Shown here: positions 12,423 to 22,662 of the stretch, in pieces
How the letters are laid out: each line of letters starts with the position of its first letter
How positions within the stretch are numbered: the first letter of the stretch is position 1
NCBI GenBank assembly: GCA_039000515.1
Contig: JBCFYV010000024.1
Location: 11,384,802-11,448,801 of the forward strand
DNA: 64,000 nt
Source: Timema cristinae
Lineage: Eukaryota > Arthropoda > Insecta > Phasmatodea > Timematidae
Direction: 5' to 3'
Notes under the pieces: generated by a model
What the model saw: the letters and a program-made list of their open reading frames with translations, nothing else
What the model was told of the DNA's origin: nothing
Databases searched by the model: none
Program-made: the position numbers and the translations under genes

Positions 12423-12735
12423 CCGGAGATGAAAAATGATTAAATTACTAAAATGGCTATTAAAAAATAGGGGTTGGTGATAAAAGGGTAAAAATTTAGG
12501 GTTGTATGTATTTTTAATGCGACATAACAAAAACAATAAAGAAATTAAAAAAATGTCTAAAAATTAAAGAAAAATGTTAAGGGTGGATAACCCTTATCAC
12601 TAAGGGGTATGAAAAATAGATGTTGGCCGATTCTCAGACCTACTCAATATGCTCACAAAATTTCATGAGAATCGGTCAAGCCGTTTCGGAGGAGTACGGG
12701 AACGAACATGTGGACACGAGAATTTTATATATAAG
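11186..12735 (+). repeat. two direct copies of a retroposon-like repeat with (TA)n
   Basis: Unit 1 (about 11222-12025) and unit 2 (about 12045-12735) both begin CAGTCCCGCACGGCGTTTCC, pass through a (TA)n tract and an AGGGGTTGGTGATAAAAGGG block, and finish with AAAATTTCATGAGAATCGGT and GAGAATTTTATATATAAGA. The 3' part resembles a repeat tail common in insect genomes. The units are over 95% alike outside the TA tract by eye, so the duplication is recent. Apparent ORFs (runs of I and Y) are translations of TA repeats. Confidence 0.75.
11581..11813. repeat. perfect 88-bp inverted repeat (palindrome) in unit 1
   Basis: 11581-11668 is the exact reverse complement of 11726-11813, with a 57-bp spacer of mostly TA repeat. 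Unit 2 has only the right arm, preceded by a long TA tract, so the left arm was added in unit 1 by an inverted duplication. Confidence 0.9.
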
Positions 12736-12740
12736 ATAAT

Positions 12741-13120
12741 CTTTTAATTGAAATAGCATCACATTTACTGTAGCCTAATTCCATTTGGATATTAATTTAC
12801 GCTCTGTTGAAGAAAACTCAAGTTTCTTTGATGCCTTTGCCATTAAATTCCTCAAACCCCTGTGCTTTTAGATACATTTGTGATTCTGATCTCTCAAGTT
12901 TTTATATCTACTTGTTATTAATATTTCGATAAATTTCAAGAGTACAAGATCAATGTCCTATAAACAATGAACATTATTGTAATAAATATTTTACAGACTA
13001 TTCGTAATGCAACCTATGAGCGAAAAAAAAACCTGTTGGTGTACGGCACAGTAATTTAATACCATATTTAAAATATGGAGTAGAATAGCAAAACATGGTA
13101 AATCAGAGAGCAAACAATAA
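12741..13120. other. no gene recognised
   Basis: AT-rich single-copy-looking sequence between two repeats. Confidence 0.4.
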
Positions 13121-13370
13121 TGTATATCAATCAATCAATCAATCAATCAATCGAAATAAACACGTTTAAACATCTAATACATTATCAAACATAATAAAAC
13201 ATCAATCAAACACAAATACAATGAAAGAAAGAATATAAACATCAAACACATTAACAAACATAATAAAACATCAATAAAACCCAGTAACAAACATAATAAA
13301 ACATCAATCAAAGACAAATACAATGAAAGAAAGAATATAAACATCAAAACTCAATCAATTAAGGCTAATA
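13121..13370. repeat. (AATC)n microsatellite and A-rich direct repeats
   Basis: About eight AATC units occupy 13121-13152. ACATAATAAAACATCAAT then recurs near 13189, 13257 and 13291, and AAATACAATGAAAGAAAGAA occurs twice about 103 bp apart. No coding potential. Confidence 0.75.
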
Positions 13371-13438
13371 AATAGGAAAAACCAGTAAAAGTCCCAGTTA
13401 TATAGATTATTGGCACTTAGGCATTACCGTTCTGGAAT

Positions 13439-14002
13439 TTAGCTAGCCAACGTGGAACCAACTTCTGGAATAACTGTATCTTTGGAGGTCCGGTTGACAC
13501 ATGGGAAGAAGAAGGTGCCCACCGGTGCATAGGGTTTGCCGTTTTTTAGTTCCAATGGCCAGCGTGGAACACTCTTCATGAATATCTGCGTCATTGGTGG
13601 CCCGGTCAGCACATTGGATGCCATCCTTGGGAAGAAGAAGGTGGTCGCCAGCACATAGGGTTTGTAGGTATTTAATGCCATTGACTGGAATGGAACCAGC
13701 TTCCGGAATAACTGTGTATTTGGTGAACCGGTTGGCATATGGGGGACAATCCATGGGAAGAAGAGGGTGCTCATCAAAAAATAAGATTTAGAGTGTTGTA
13801 GTTCCACTGGCCAACGTGGAACCACCTCCCGGAGTAGCTGGATGCTCATCCCTCTAGTTAGCAGTGGAAGATCCCGTCGTGCCAAGTAAGCCATTATATT
13901 GAGCGCCCATGGTGGCTGAGTGGGTGCTTTGAAATTTCTTATGGTGCTCCGTGCTTGGCCGAGCCGATGATGCACAGGCAGACCCCAAAGCAGGTTGATC
14001 AT
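13439..14002 (-). CDS. hypothetical protein with 42-residue tandem repeats
   Basis: A 187-codon ORF that I do not recognise. The first 50 residues are basic. Three tandem repeats of 42, 42 and 38 residues follow (about residues 53-174), plus a partial fourth. Each repeat begins TQLF-like, continues V-P-x-W-P-x-x-L and K-P-Y, and has an aromatic core TFFFP with G-P-P near its end. At DNA level the units are 126, 126 and 114 bp and differ at many positions, yet all lengths are multiples of three with no stop, which is weak evidence of coding. The start is the first ATG, with CACAAA before it and an acceptor-like TTTGTTTTAG just upstream, so it could be a terminal exon. A second minus-strand frame is also open across part of it, so the choice of frame is not certain. 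Confidence 0.35.
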   Translation of the reverse strand: MINLLWGLPVHHRLGQARSTIRNFKAPTQPPWALNIMAYLARRDLPLLTRGMSIQLLREVVPRWPVELQHSKSYFLMSTLFFPWIVPHMPTGSPNTQLFRKLVPFQSMALNTYKPYVLATTFFFPRMASNVLTGPPMTQIFMKSVPRWPLELKNGKPYAPVGTFFFPCVNRTSKDTVIPEVGSTLAS

Positions 14003-14144
14003 TTTGTGCTAAAACAAAGTTAAACATTTCGATAGAAATAGTACCAATATAAAATATTTACGGAATGTGTCAAATTTTTGAATAATGATTTTAAATAATC
14101 TCCCCTACCCATGTGTTAAGCAGTGAACGAATTGTGGATGCGGC

Positions 14145-14270
14145 AGTTGGCATAGAGTCATTTGGCCTAAATTTAATTTCACTAAAGTCATTTGTTCTAA
14201 AGTCTTTTGGTCTAAAGTCATTTCTCCTAAAAATTAACGCCACAAAAGTCATTTGGGATAAAATGTAAAT
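14145..14270. repeat. TTTGGCCTAAAGTCA iteron cluster, copy 3
   Basis: CATTTGGCCTAAATT, TCATTTGTTCTAAAGTC, TTTTGGTCTAAAGTCATTT and further variants repeat over about 125 bp. They match the iterons of the dispersed repeats at 10500-10640 and 19100-19250. The rest of that repeat is not visible here. Confidence 0.7.
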
Positions 14271-14902
14271 TAAAAACCTTCGGGTATCTTCGAAAAGTAA
14301 AAAGTATTGTTAGTTGTTTCATCTGAATATAGATAGCACAAGTGATGCGAGCTTGTTACAATATTTATAAAAACATTGACATATCTCCTACACACAGCTT
14401 TACCCCAGCAAAGTTATAATCTTAATTCTATAAACAAAAAGAATAGATCAGTAGTTCACAAAACACTATACTACATTTTTGTATAAAAATATCCTATATT
14501 ATTTCTTTGTTAGCATATCTCATGGTCATAAACTTAATAGGAACGAAGATATTAGCAAAAATCAATAAAAAGCACACTATTTTAAGCACCGTTCACTGTG
14601 GTAAAATTGTATGCATACAATCGAATGATGGAGACATTTGACAAGTTATTTTGAAAAGCAAAGTGAAAGTGAAAACAAATATTCAGCTCACTCATTTGGC
14701 ATTTTTCTGAAGTGACGGCCGATTTTCTTTTAAAGCTACTGGACTAAAGCAAGGTTAACTCTACACGAAAATAGGTATTTTAGCCAGGTCTCTTGTATTA
14801 TTAAATGTATATAATAGAGACGTATGAAATAAATTTTGCCAGTAAACATCAATATCATAATGGCCACATATATAAACTTTAATGATGGGTTTGACACGTT
14901 CC
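14271..14902. other. no gene recognised
   Basis: AT-rich, with no supported ORF, RNA or repeat. Confidence 0.4.

Positions 14903-14943
<41 letters not shown>
14903..14943. repeat. (ATT)n microsatellite
   Basis: About 13 uninterrupted TTA units directly before the purine-rich tract. Confidence 0.95.
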
Positions 14944-14944
<1 letters not shown>

Positions 14945-14945
14945 T

Positions 14946-15830
14946 ATTAGTGAGAGAGAACGAAAGCTAGTATGTGTGAGAGGAAGAGAATTTGGGAGAG
15001 TGTATGTTTGCGAGAGAAAGACTATATGTGGGAGAGTGCCTGATAAATTGTGTTAAGGAGTGTGTTTAAGAAAGAGAGAGTGTGTGGGATTGTAAGTGAG
15101 ATTTTGTAAAAGAGACTGTGATGGGTATTGTGTGAAAGAGAGAGAAAATATGAGAGCGTATAAGAGAGACTTTGAGGGGAAAAATGAGAAAAATAGAAAA
15201 AACATTTTAGAGAAAGAAAATGTTAGAAAAGTTTGAATCAAAGAGAGTTAGAGAGGAAGATTGAGACCGAGAGTATGATTGAAAAATAGATAGAGAAAAA
15301 GATTGAGACCGAGAGTATGATGGAAAAATAGATTGAGAGAGAGTTTGAGATTAGAGAGATAGTTTGATTATGATAAATTTCGAGATAAAGAATTTGAGAG
15401 AGAAAATTTTTGCGGGAAAGAGTAATTTTAAGATTGAGAGTCTGAGAAATAATTTTAGACATATAGAGTTTGAGACAGAGAAAGAATATTAGACAAAGAA
15501 GGTGTTTGAGATAGAAAGGGTGTTTGAGTGAGAGGGAGAATGTAAGAGTGCGTGAGAGAAGATTTGGTAGAGAGAAAGAATTTGATATAAAGTATTTGAG
15601 AGAAAGAGAGTGAGTGTAAATAGAGTTTAAGAGCGTGATAAATATAACGTGTGAAATATTATTTAATAGTGTGTATGAGTGGAGAGAGTGTGTGAAAGAG
15701 GGAAAAAGTTTTAATCAAAATGAGAGAAGATGTATGAGAGAGAGTGTTTGTGGGAGCGTGTGATCAAGAGAGAGTGTGAAAGGGAGAAAGTGTCAGAAAG
15801 AGATAGAGAATGTGAAAAGATTAATGTGGT
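14946..15830. repeat. purine-rich GA/GT low-complexity tract
   Basis: Nearly 900 bp in which the plus strand is dominated by G and A (GAGAGA, GAGAAAG, GTGTGAGAG), with very few cytosines. The near-duplicates AGATTGAGACCGAGAGTATG occur at about 15259 and 15300. Minus-strand ORFs here are low-complexity leucine, serine and isoleucine strings and are not credible genes. Confidence 0.85.
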
Positions 15831-16329
15831 ACACAAAACTGTACTTTTAATTATCCCCCCTTCAAAATTAATGTAGCAACATGGAATAATAACAAAACTT
15901 TTTGTATTTGTAAGAATATGGAAAGATAGCACACAAAAGATTACTTTGAAATATCATTTCCTCAAAATTACGTGGTAGTATGTAAACATAACTGAACTTA
16001 CTGGAGTTACTGTATTTGTATTGTGTTACTATTAGATAAAATCAATATCAAACCTATTATTTGAAAAAAATTAACGAAAAAACCATATTTATATAATCAA
16101 AATGGGTATTTTTAAAGATATTTCAAGATCATTTATAGTTTTTGATCTTACAATACATACTAAACATATTTAAACATTATTGTATCGTTTCTATATTTTT
16201 ATAGTTCATGCGCGAAACAAAACAAAACGAATAGAATATTTTTATGTAATTGACAACTTAAACTTTTAATTTGCGAATTATGATCGATATTATCAATTTA
16301 AGTACGAATTAAAGATATTCATAAATACT
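15831..16329. other. no gene recognised
   Basis: AT-rich with no recognised feature. Confidence 0.4.
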
Positions 16330-16790
16330 TAATTACATGTGATTGAATAGCAAGCTTTGTGTAGAGATTCAAATGCTCATTTAGGTTATATGCTTGTAGG
16401 AAGTATTACTATATTTGCCTACATCGAACTATTTAAAGAAACAAGTCATGAGTGTTGCAGCTTATTATCTTATTCAAATATTATATTAACGCATTTGTTT
16501 CATTTAACTAATCATACATTGACATATTTAATATATTCATACAAATTAGCGAATGCCAAAATTCCACATTGCCTTGTATATGTGTAGGAGAAAAAAGATA
16601 CCCGAAATTTTTTCTCTCCTACATAATGGTGTGCAGACGACAGATCAAAATTTTAGTCACAGATGTACATCAAGTTATATCAATGATCTCTATATTATAC
16701 TGGATGGAAACCAACATAGGAATTGCCAAGGGACAAAGCGTGACGCTCAAGTTTATCATTTGCTTGATTAAGGGGGGACAAATTTAACGG
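16330..16790. repeat. dispersed repeat family D, copy 1
   Basis: The part with TTTAGGTTATATGCTTGTAG (16380-16400) matches 26457-26478, and the part with CACATTGCCTTGTAT and TGTGTAGGAG (16564-16590) matches 29330-29355. Downstream words such as ATGGTGTGCAGAC and CACAGATGT also match 29395-29430. Overlapping short ORFs here are not conserved in frame. Confidence 0.65.
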
Positions 16791-17052
16791 TTTCTTTCAA
16801 TGTCCTTGTGCGATTACAAGTCTCTGATGAATAAAAGTGTTGTTTGAAAATAATGATATATTATACCACTCATGCCAGAAGAAACATTTACATTAAAGGA
16901 TATACAATTAAGTTTTTCACGTTATACTGTACAAATACGAATACAATCTTTAATATATTTAAATATGTAGTTATCATCATATTGTTTACAGTCTGCCAAG
17001 AAAACACTTGTATTAAAGTTGGCTATTAGCTTCTATATTGGTTTCAGAAACC

Positions 17053-18005
17053 CAGGGGTGGCTCGTCCCTAAGGCGCGGAGGCGCGCGCCCCCCAACCCC
17101 ACGAATCCCCAGTTCCTTTTAAAGTTATTATTCGCACTCTCACGACAATTTTATCTTACCATAATAGTTTCAAGAAAAATATGTTTTTGGTTTAAGTAAT
17201 AGCAGGCAATGTTTTTAAAATGGCATGAGGTTGGGCGCGAGGCGGTCAGCGCCTGATATTGGAAACCAAACCTTCCCACCTCTTCACCTCTTATCTTCAA
17301 ATGGCATGCAGTCGGGCGCACGACGGTCAGCGCCTGACATATATTGAAACCAAACCTTCCCTCCCCTTAACCCGTTGTCCTCCTCCTGCTATAGCTAGCT
17401 AGCATTGCTTATTCTTCTTTTGAAGGCGCACTCCCTTACGCGCCCTAAGGTTGAAAGCTTGTGAAATGTGTATAGCGTGAACCAGCAATAATTGTTGTCA
17501 GTCATCCTGCGTGCTCCTGCATCTTGAGGATGTGTGTGGCGTGTGTGTTTATAATAATATTATGTAGGGTTATTTTAGGATAATGTTTATTTGAGTTATA
17601 TGTTTTAATACTTTTTGTAACTAGGCTTAATATGAATAGTTCAATTCAAGCGCTTAAGACAACGAATATTGCAAGATTAACTCTTGATCAAAAAAGAGAA
17701 TTGAATTCATTAGGTAGGCCATGTCCTGAATTTTGTATGGAACAAAGTGAAAACATACAAACCTATATATGTATGCACATTACACAGCTGCAGAGTTTCT
17801 ACAACACATCCACGTCCTTTGGGGAAGTTTATTTATTTTTTATCTGTCCATCTTGTTTGTGATATTAATTTTTAAGTTTAACTATATGAATATTTAGCAA
17901 AACATATTCCGAAATTTGTGTCTTCTTTTAAATATATTATTTAGAAATAATTTATTAATTAAACAGGCTGCGCCCTCCAGCTTCTAAAGTGACGAGCCGC
18001 CACTG
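17053..18005 (+). mobile_element. non-autonomous hAT element with TIRs and perfect 8-bp TSD
   Basis: The left end is CAGGGGTGGCTCGTC and the right end is GACGAGCCGCCACTG, inverted repeats differing at two positions. The element is flanked by CAGAAACC on both sides (17045-17052 and 18006-18013), the 8-bp duplication expected of hAT transposition. The flanks form an interrupted copy of dispersed repeat family D, whose uninterrupted form at 26338 acts as a paralogous empty site. An internal 80-bp tandem duplication (AATGGCAT-AG-CGGTCAGCGCCTGA) lies at about 17219-17360. Length 953 bp. Confidence 0.9.
17632..17862 (+). pseudogene. remnant of hAT transposase N-terminus (tentative)
   Basis: A 76-codon ORF inside the 953-bp hAT element. 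Residues about 15-35 (TLDQKRELNSLGRPCPEF) resemble the N-terminal LxxKxxxxxLGRPxPEL segment seen ahead of the TTF zinc finger in ZMYM-type hAT transposases. The rest of the transposase is deleted. The element therefore probably derives from an autonomous relative of the one at 5936-8689. Confidence 0.4.
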
Positions 18006-18135
18006 CAGAAACCATATTATATTGAAAGATCGATAAATATAAAGAAAAAGGTATAATAAAACGTGATTACATTTGTTTGAATGACAAACCTTGTGTAGTT
18101 GCCATATGTTCAAACGATCAATTATGCCGGGAGCA
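18006..18135. repeat. dispersed repeat family D, copy 2 (right of the hAT insertion)
   Basis: AGAAACCATATTA, then GATCGATAAATATAA, then ACATTTGTTTGAATGA and TTGTGTAG occur in the same order as at 26343-26435. The hAT element interrupts it at its left edge. Confidence 0.75.
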
Positions 18136-18139
18136 CGAT

Positions 18140-18270
18140 CAACTTAACGTTAACTTAAAGTTAACTTAACGTAAATTACGTAAAGAATCTCTCCGCGTGT
18201 ATTTAAATGGAAGCGATCACGATGAAGTTAACTTAATGTTGACTTGCAGTTAACTTATCGTAAGCTATTT
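18140..18270. repeat. cluster of GTTAAC palindromes
   Basis: GTTAAC occurs at 18149, 18160, 18227 and 18249, mostly as (A/C)GTTAACTTA, with CACGAT before two groups. It is either a decayed repeat end or iterated binding sites; nothing here decides. Confidence 0.6.
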
Positions 18271-18539
18271 CCTGAGAGGTTTTTTTACTTAAAGTAAACG
18301 ATATTGGAAGTATAGCACGTGATCTAGCCAGCCAATCACAATGCGAGTGACGTCAATAGGTTTATTTAATAATTCATTTGTTGGTTTTACGATCAAGGTC
18401 TATTCTTTAACTGTGTTATATTGATCAGACATCGAAACAAAGTAATTAAAGTAAAATAGGAAAGCTAAATTAATATAAAAACAGTTTAGTAATAGATATT
18501 TATTATATCGATTGAAAACTGTAAACAATCACAGATGAT

Positions 18540-19262
18540 CACTTTACGCAGATAGAAAGATAAAATATACTTTGGCAGTGAAAATGTTCAAAATTCAAAA
18601 TAATACAAAATTATTAACATGGCGTGGCCACATTTGTATGCTAATTATTAAAATCAAGTACAGGTACAAAACTTTGTTTTTGTGGTACAAAATGGTACAA
18701 GACTAATCCAAAGATTTGTTATTGAAAAAAGTTCAAAATTCAAAATAAAACAAAATTATTAAAATGGAGTGGCCACATGCATATGCTAATTAATCAAAAA
18801 GGGTAGGGGTACAAAACTGTTTATTTGTGGTACAATAAGGTACAAAATCTAATACAAAACTTTGGCATACGAGAAGTTCAACAAACAAAAGTGGTACTAT
18901 AGGTTAATCGATGTGCTGCTATACCCTGGGAAGTAGCAAATTGAGAGAAGACAAATGTATTTTGAAACGGTAGTATATACTTTTTAACTAAACATTAAAA
19001 ACCTCACCATCTAGTAGCATCACTACAAATCATAACGAAAATTCCCGGAGACAACATAGACACATTTTAAATAAATAGTTTAAAAGTTAATTTTACAAAA
19101 ATTAGTTTGGCCTAAAGTCATTTGGTTTAATAATTAACTTCGCAACAGTCATTTGGCCTAAAGTCGTTTGGCCTAAAGTCATTTGACCTTACAAATTAAA
19201 TTCTCAAAATTCATTTGGTCTAAAGTCATTTGGCCTACACTTTAGGCCAAACGACGGGTACC
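18540..19262. repeat. dispersed repeat with TTTGGCCTAA iterons, copy 2
   Basis: Second, longer-lived copy of the repeat at 9950-10650, collinear throughout. At its right end, direct CATTTGGCCTAAAGTC iterons are followed by one inverted iteron (TTTAGGCCAAACGACGGGTA). The last bases GGGTACCC match copy 1, which fixes one edge of the element. Confidence 0.7.
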
Positions 19263-20125
19263 CAATGCATCCTCTTAGACGTGTTTATCCTTGTTAGCGA
19301 TTGGTTATTTTGCTGATTTTTCACTATAGTGAAACAAGGAGGTCGTATTTTGTAAATATTCTTTGTTATGTTGTTTGTTATAAAAAAAATGATATTTGCA
19401 AATACTCGAGACTGTAGTAGTGTAAAAGAAATCATAAAGGAACCAGCGAATACCGGTGGTATATATGAGGAGTGCTGCAGGAAGAGAAAGGGGAATGTCA
19501 TATTTGAGATATTATTACCAACATAATGGTTAAAAAGTATAATTGTTTAAAAGTACTTTGTGCAATATAAATAAGAGAATAGTCACGGCGTAACATACTT
19601 TGAAATAAATAGTGTACTGGAAATGAAAGGGGAAAGTCCATGTGAAACAGTATAAGTAGGGGAATGTCCCAGCATACTTTCGACAGCAATGTAAAGGCTG
19701 CATCTGCAATACTGCAGCGCTTAATTTAAACTAAGTTTTTTTTACTTTGATTCCACGGAGACACTATACTTGTTTTAAAAGTAATTAATATTAGTTTTTT
19801 TGGTAGCATTGTATAAATAAATACAAACATCTACTATATTTGTTGATATTGGTGAATATTTTGGTGACTGGTTATGTATCTCATATATTTTGTAAAATGA
19901 TTTACTATATTATGCTTCTTATTTAGTTAATAATACAGTAAGGGGCCAATGCCTATTTTGGAGGACGATAATGATTCTGAAATATAAAGTTCTTATTTAA
20001 TTTATAATACAGTATACTTACTTTGAAGGACGAAAGTAATTCTGAAATAAAAAATGCCCTGTCAAAAAATAGAACAAATCACGGTCAAATGAGTGTTGTT
20101 GACAGGATGTGTGAATATTGATAGT

Positions 20126-20135
<10 letters not shown>
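19263..20135. other. no gene recognised
   Basis: AT-rich. Two overlapping minus-strand ORFs of 63 and 88 codons have no recognisable domain. Confidence 0.4.

Positions 20136-20178
<43 letters not shown>
20136..20178. repeat. (TAA)n microsatellite
   Basis: About 14 AAT units. The tyrosine-rich ORF reading through it is an artefact. Confidence 0.95.
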
Positions 20179-20182
<4 letters not shown>

Positions 20183-21026
20183 TTAGTTATGTTATAAGCC
20201 TTATACCGATCTATTATGAGAAATGGCAGGGCAGGACCTTCAGCTTTTGAAATAATTTTGTGGACCAGAAGCAAGACTTTTCTACATCTTATGATCCTCC
20301 CTATACAGCGAATAAAGACAAGAAGGGAAAATAAAACAAAATTTTTGACATGTGGTACTAATTTGGCTATAGTCATAATGTGAACATTCCCTTTTCTTTA
20401 TTACGTTTTTAGTTTATTATGTCTAAAAAGTTTAACTTTTTGAAAACATATACATACTTTAGGAATAATTTTTGTTTTATTACGTAAAGAAATACTTAAA
20501 ATACGCATTCACAAAGTTTCGCTAAGTCAATTATTTGACAACTGTAATATAATTCGATAAGCACATTCAAATTTATTTAGTGATAAAACAACATTATGTA
20601 TCATCCCCCCTTCTTTTCCTGCATTCCTCACATATTGTGTTCCTAGCACCGTGTGGTGCAACAAATTCATATAAAGTAGGTAATTGTCTCACCGTGTGTG
20701 TTTCTACGCCCGACATTTTCATCTTAGGGCTCGACTGTGTCGTTTCTGTCGACATTATACTGTTTATTAACCAAGTTGACAATATTTCGTTTTTAATTAC
20801 AATCGTAGTGCAAGTGGGTAAACGAAATATTTCAATGAAGGTTTGGTTCATTTAATTCATTTCCGGGGAAACGAATAATCATTATTGGGTCGATTGTAAG
20901 GGTGATTCTATTGTTGGAGTGTCGTGAAAAAATACTTTTATTTCACTCCTTTAAACTCTAAATATCCAATAAACTTATAATGTTTTTACAATATTTATTT
21001 TTACAAATGTTTAGTCTTTTTTGTTT
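20179..21026. other. no gene recognised
   Basis: Two ORFs of 85-91 codons overlap on opposite strands at 20580-20855. Neither matches a family I know, so I do not call either. Confidence 0.35.
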
Positions 21027-21262
21027 CGCACCACGTCTTATTATCAATTTTGGTGATAATATAATTACTCAAATGGTTTTAGGGATTAGGATTGTTATGT
21101 AAAAATGAAGTTTACTCGCATTTGCGTTGAGGGGAGTAGAAAACCATATCGGAAAAACACACCAAGTATACCCGACAAAGATTTGAGCCTCAATCTACCC
21201 GTAATCGTTAGTCTAGTCTACTGTGAAAGTAACGCGTTAGGCCACGTGGCCACCAAGCAGGT
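21027..21262 (-). mobile_element. tRNA-derived SINE (type I), old copy
   Basis: Read on the minus strand: a tRNA-like head with a decayed B box, then a body (GGTTTTCTACTCCCCTCAA), then the shared tail complementary to GCACCACGTCTTATTA at 21028. Structure matches the better copies at 30501-30742 and 30785-31030. Confidence 0.7.
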
Positions 21263-21793
21263 TTTAGTTTAATCCAGTAGTTCCCAATCATTTTTCGTTT
21301 GCGTACCCCTTGGCAGCACATTTCCATAATTGTGCTTTTAATTTTTAGCTAAATATTTATTTAGTACAGTAGTTATTTATGATGTATTTGTTGTAACAGT
21401 TTATGGAAAACCTGGCGCGTATTAAGAGCTCGTAGCTACACACATCAAACGGTAAAAAGTATTGATGTTAGAGGAATGAGTCTTATATCCTAGTAAAATT
21501 CCGTTCATGATGATCATTTCGAACTCTTATACTATCCATCTATCTCAATTGGGAAAAAACTTTTAGACAGAATGAAAATATGTCTGCACTAAAAACCTAA
21601 TTATAGTTCTTTCATTAGAAAACAATTTTTTCAAAGCAAACCATTGGAATATGGGAATTTTAATAATATCCTAATGCCTATCTTTTAAGTTTTTTACAAC
21701 GAATTCTGAAAAAAACAACTGTGATTGTTCAAGTAGTTTACGTTGAAGTCATCACGAGTCACACCACCAGTACTGGTGCACTTAGCCTATCTA
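21263..21793. other. no gene; possible hAT end remnant
   Basis: CCAGTAGTTCCCAATCATTT followed by GTACCCCTTGG at 21275-21315 resembles the terminus of Charlie-type hAT elements, but no partner end was found. A 14-bp palindrome, CACCAGTACTGGTG, lies near 21765. Confidence 0.35.
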
Positions 21794-22014
21794 CAGTAGC
21801 CCCATGGCTTCTTTGGTGTTGATTGACAGCTCGCAGTTAACTTCTGACAGTCAACATTTAGGTATATACCTACATTTTGACTGTCAGATGTGACAGCTGC
21901 TAAACACATGTTTTTGTAGATCATTTGGTTCAGCGTAGGGATACATAATTTGGTCTGGTAACTTTTCAAAGCCTTCAGCTGTCAGTCAGCACAAAAGAAG
22001 CCATGGGGCTACTG
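21794..22014. mobile_element. Tc1/mariner-type MITE with long TIRs and TA target duplication
   Basis: The left end CAGTAGCCCCATGGCTTCTT is matched by the reverse complement of the right end (AAGAAGCCATGGGGCTACTG). The inverted repeats extend about 38 bp into GTTGATTGACAGCT-type sequence with few mismatches. TA flanks both sides (21792-21793 and 22015-22016). A CAGT start and TA duplication are typical of Tc1/mariner elements. 221 bp, non-coding. Overlapping short ORFs are repeat shadows. Confidence 0.85.
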
Positions 22015-22469
22015 TACACAGGCGTTGGAATAAACATAACACTAAAAAACAAGAGAGTGAGAGGGGGTGACGAAGCCAATCCAGCAACAAGTAAAAAGAT
22101 CAAGAGGCTTGACCTCTGGTGGCATTTCCAAACAATTAAAGGCCACAACACCCATCCTTCAGACCAGCGCTTTCGGCTGCACAGAAGATAATGTTTTGCT
22201 TATCTAGTGTATTAAAAGGACTAAAGTATTTTTTATCGCGTTACAGAGAAGCAAAGCAAATAAATTTTATTGTATTAGGAAGAGAATGGTTTCTTGAAAG
22301 GGATCAGCCAATTCACCGGCTAATGCCAGCGCCAACCCTAATCTCATCAACGCGGTTCGCCCAAATCAACAGAAGAACAAGAAATTCAAGAAAAATTTCC
22401 AATCCAATCAAGACCAAAACCTCAGCTCTCTGCAGGATCCAATCATCATCCGTCTCAAAACGCGTTATG

Positions 22470-22570
22470 TGCAGGTTGTGGTGGGCCTCATGCTAGGCCT
22501 AACTGTCCCTTCAAAAATGCGCAATGTCATAACTGTTATTTTAGAAGACATATTGCTAAGGTTTGTAGCG
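22470..22570 (+). pseudogene. gypsy gag zinc knuckles (two CCHC motifs)
   Basis: CAGCGGPHARPNC and CHNCYFRRHIAKVC are both exact CX2CX4HX4C knuckles, the nucleic-acid-binding motif of retroelement Gag nucleocapsids. They lie just ahead of the protease. The upstream gag reading is interrupted by a frameshift near 22440. Confidence 0.85.
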
Positions 22571-22662
22571 GGATTAAAAATTTCTCTCAGCATCAAGGAG
22601 GTGTCCGTCGAATTCAGGAGAACATACCTTTAGTTTCTGTCCAAGCTACTACAGCTAGTGAC

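Noticed and set aside
11339..12536. Several ORFs with long YIYIYI runs on both strands
   Set aside because: They are translations of (TA)n microsatellites inside the duplicated repeat.
15053..15932. Leucine/serine/phenylalanine-rich minus-strand ORFs
   Set aside because: They are complements of the purine-rich tract, which lacks stops on that strand because of composition.
20131..20376. ORF starting in a poly-tyrosine run on the minus strand
   Set aside because: It reads a (TAA)n microsatellite; the rest has no recognisable domain.
20580..20855. Overlapping 91- and 85-codon ORFs on opposite strands
   Set aside because: No domain, no splice or start context, and mutually exclusive strands; cannot be supported.
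22003..22191. ORF beginning at the right end of the MITE
   Set aside because: It starts inside the MITE terminal repeat and has no gag-like or other domain.
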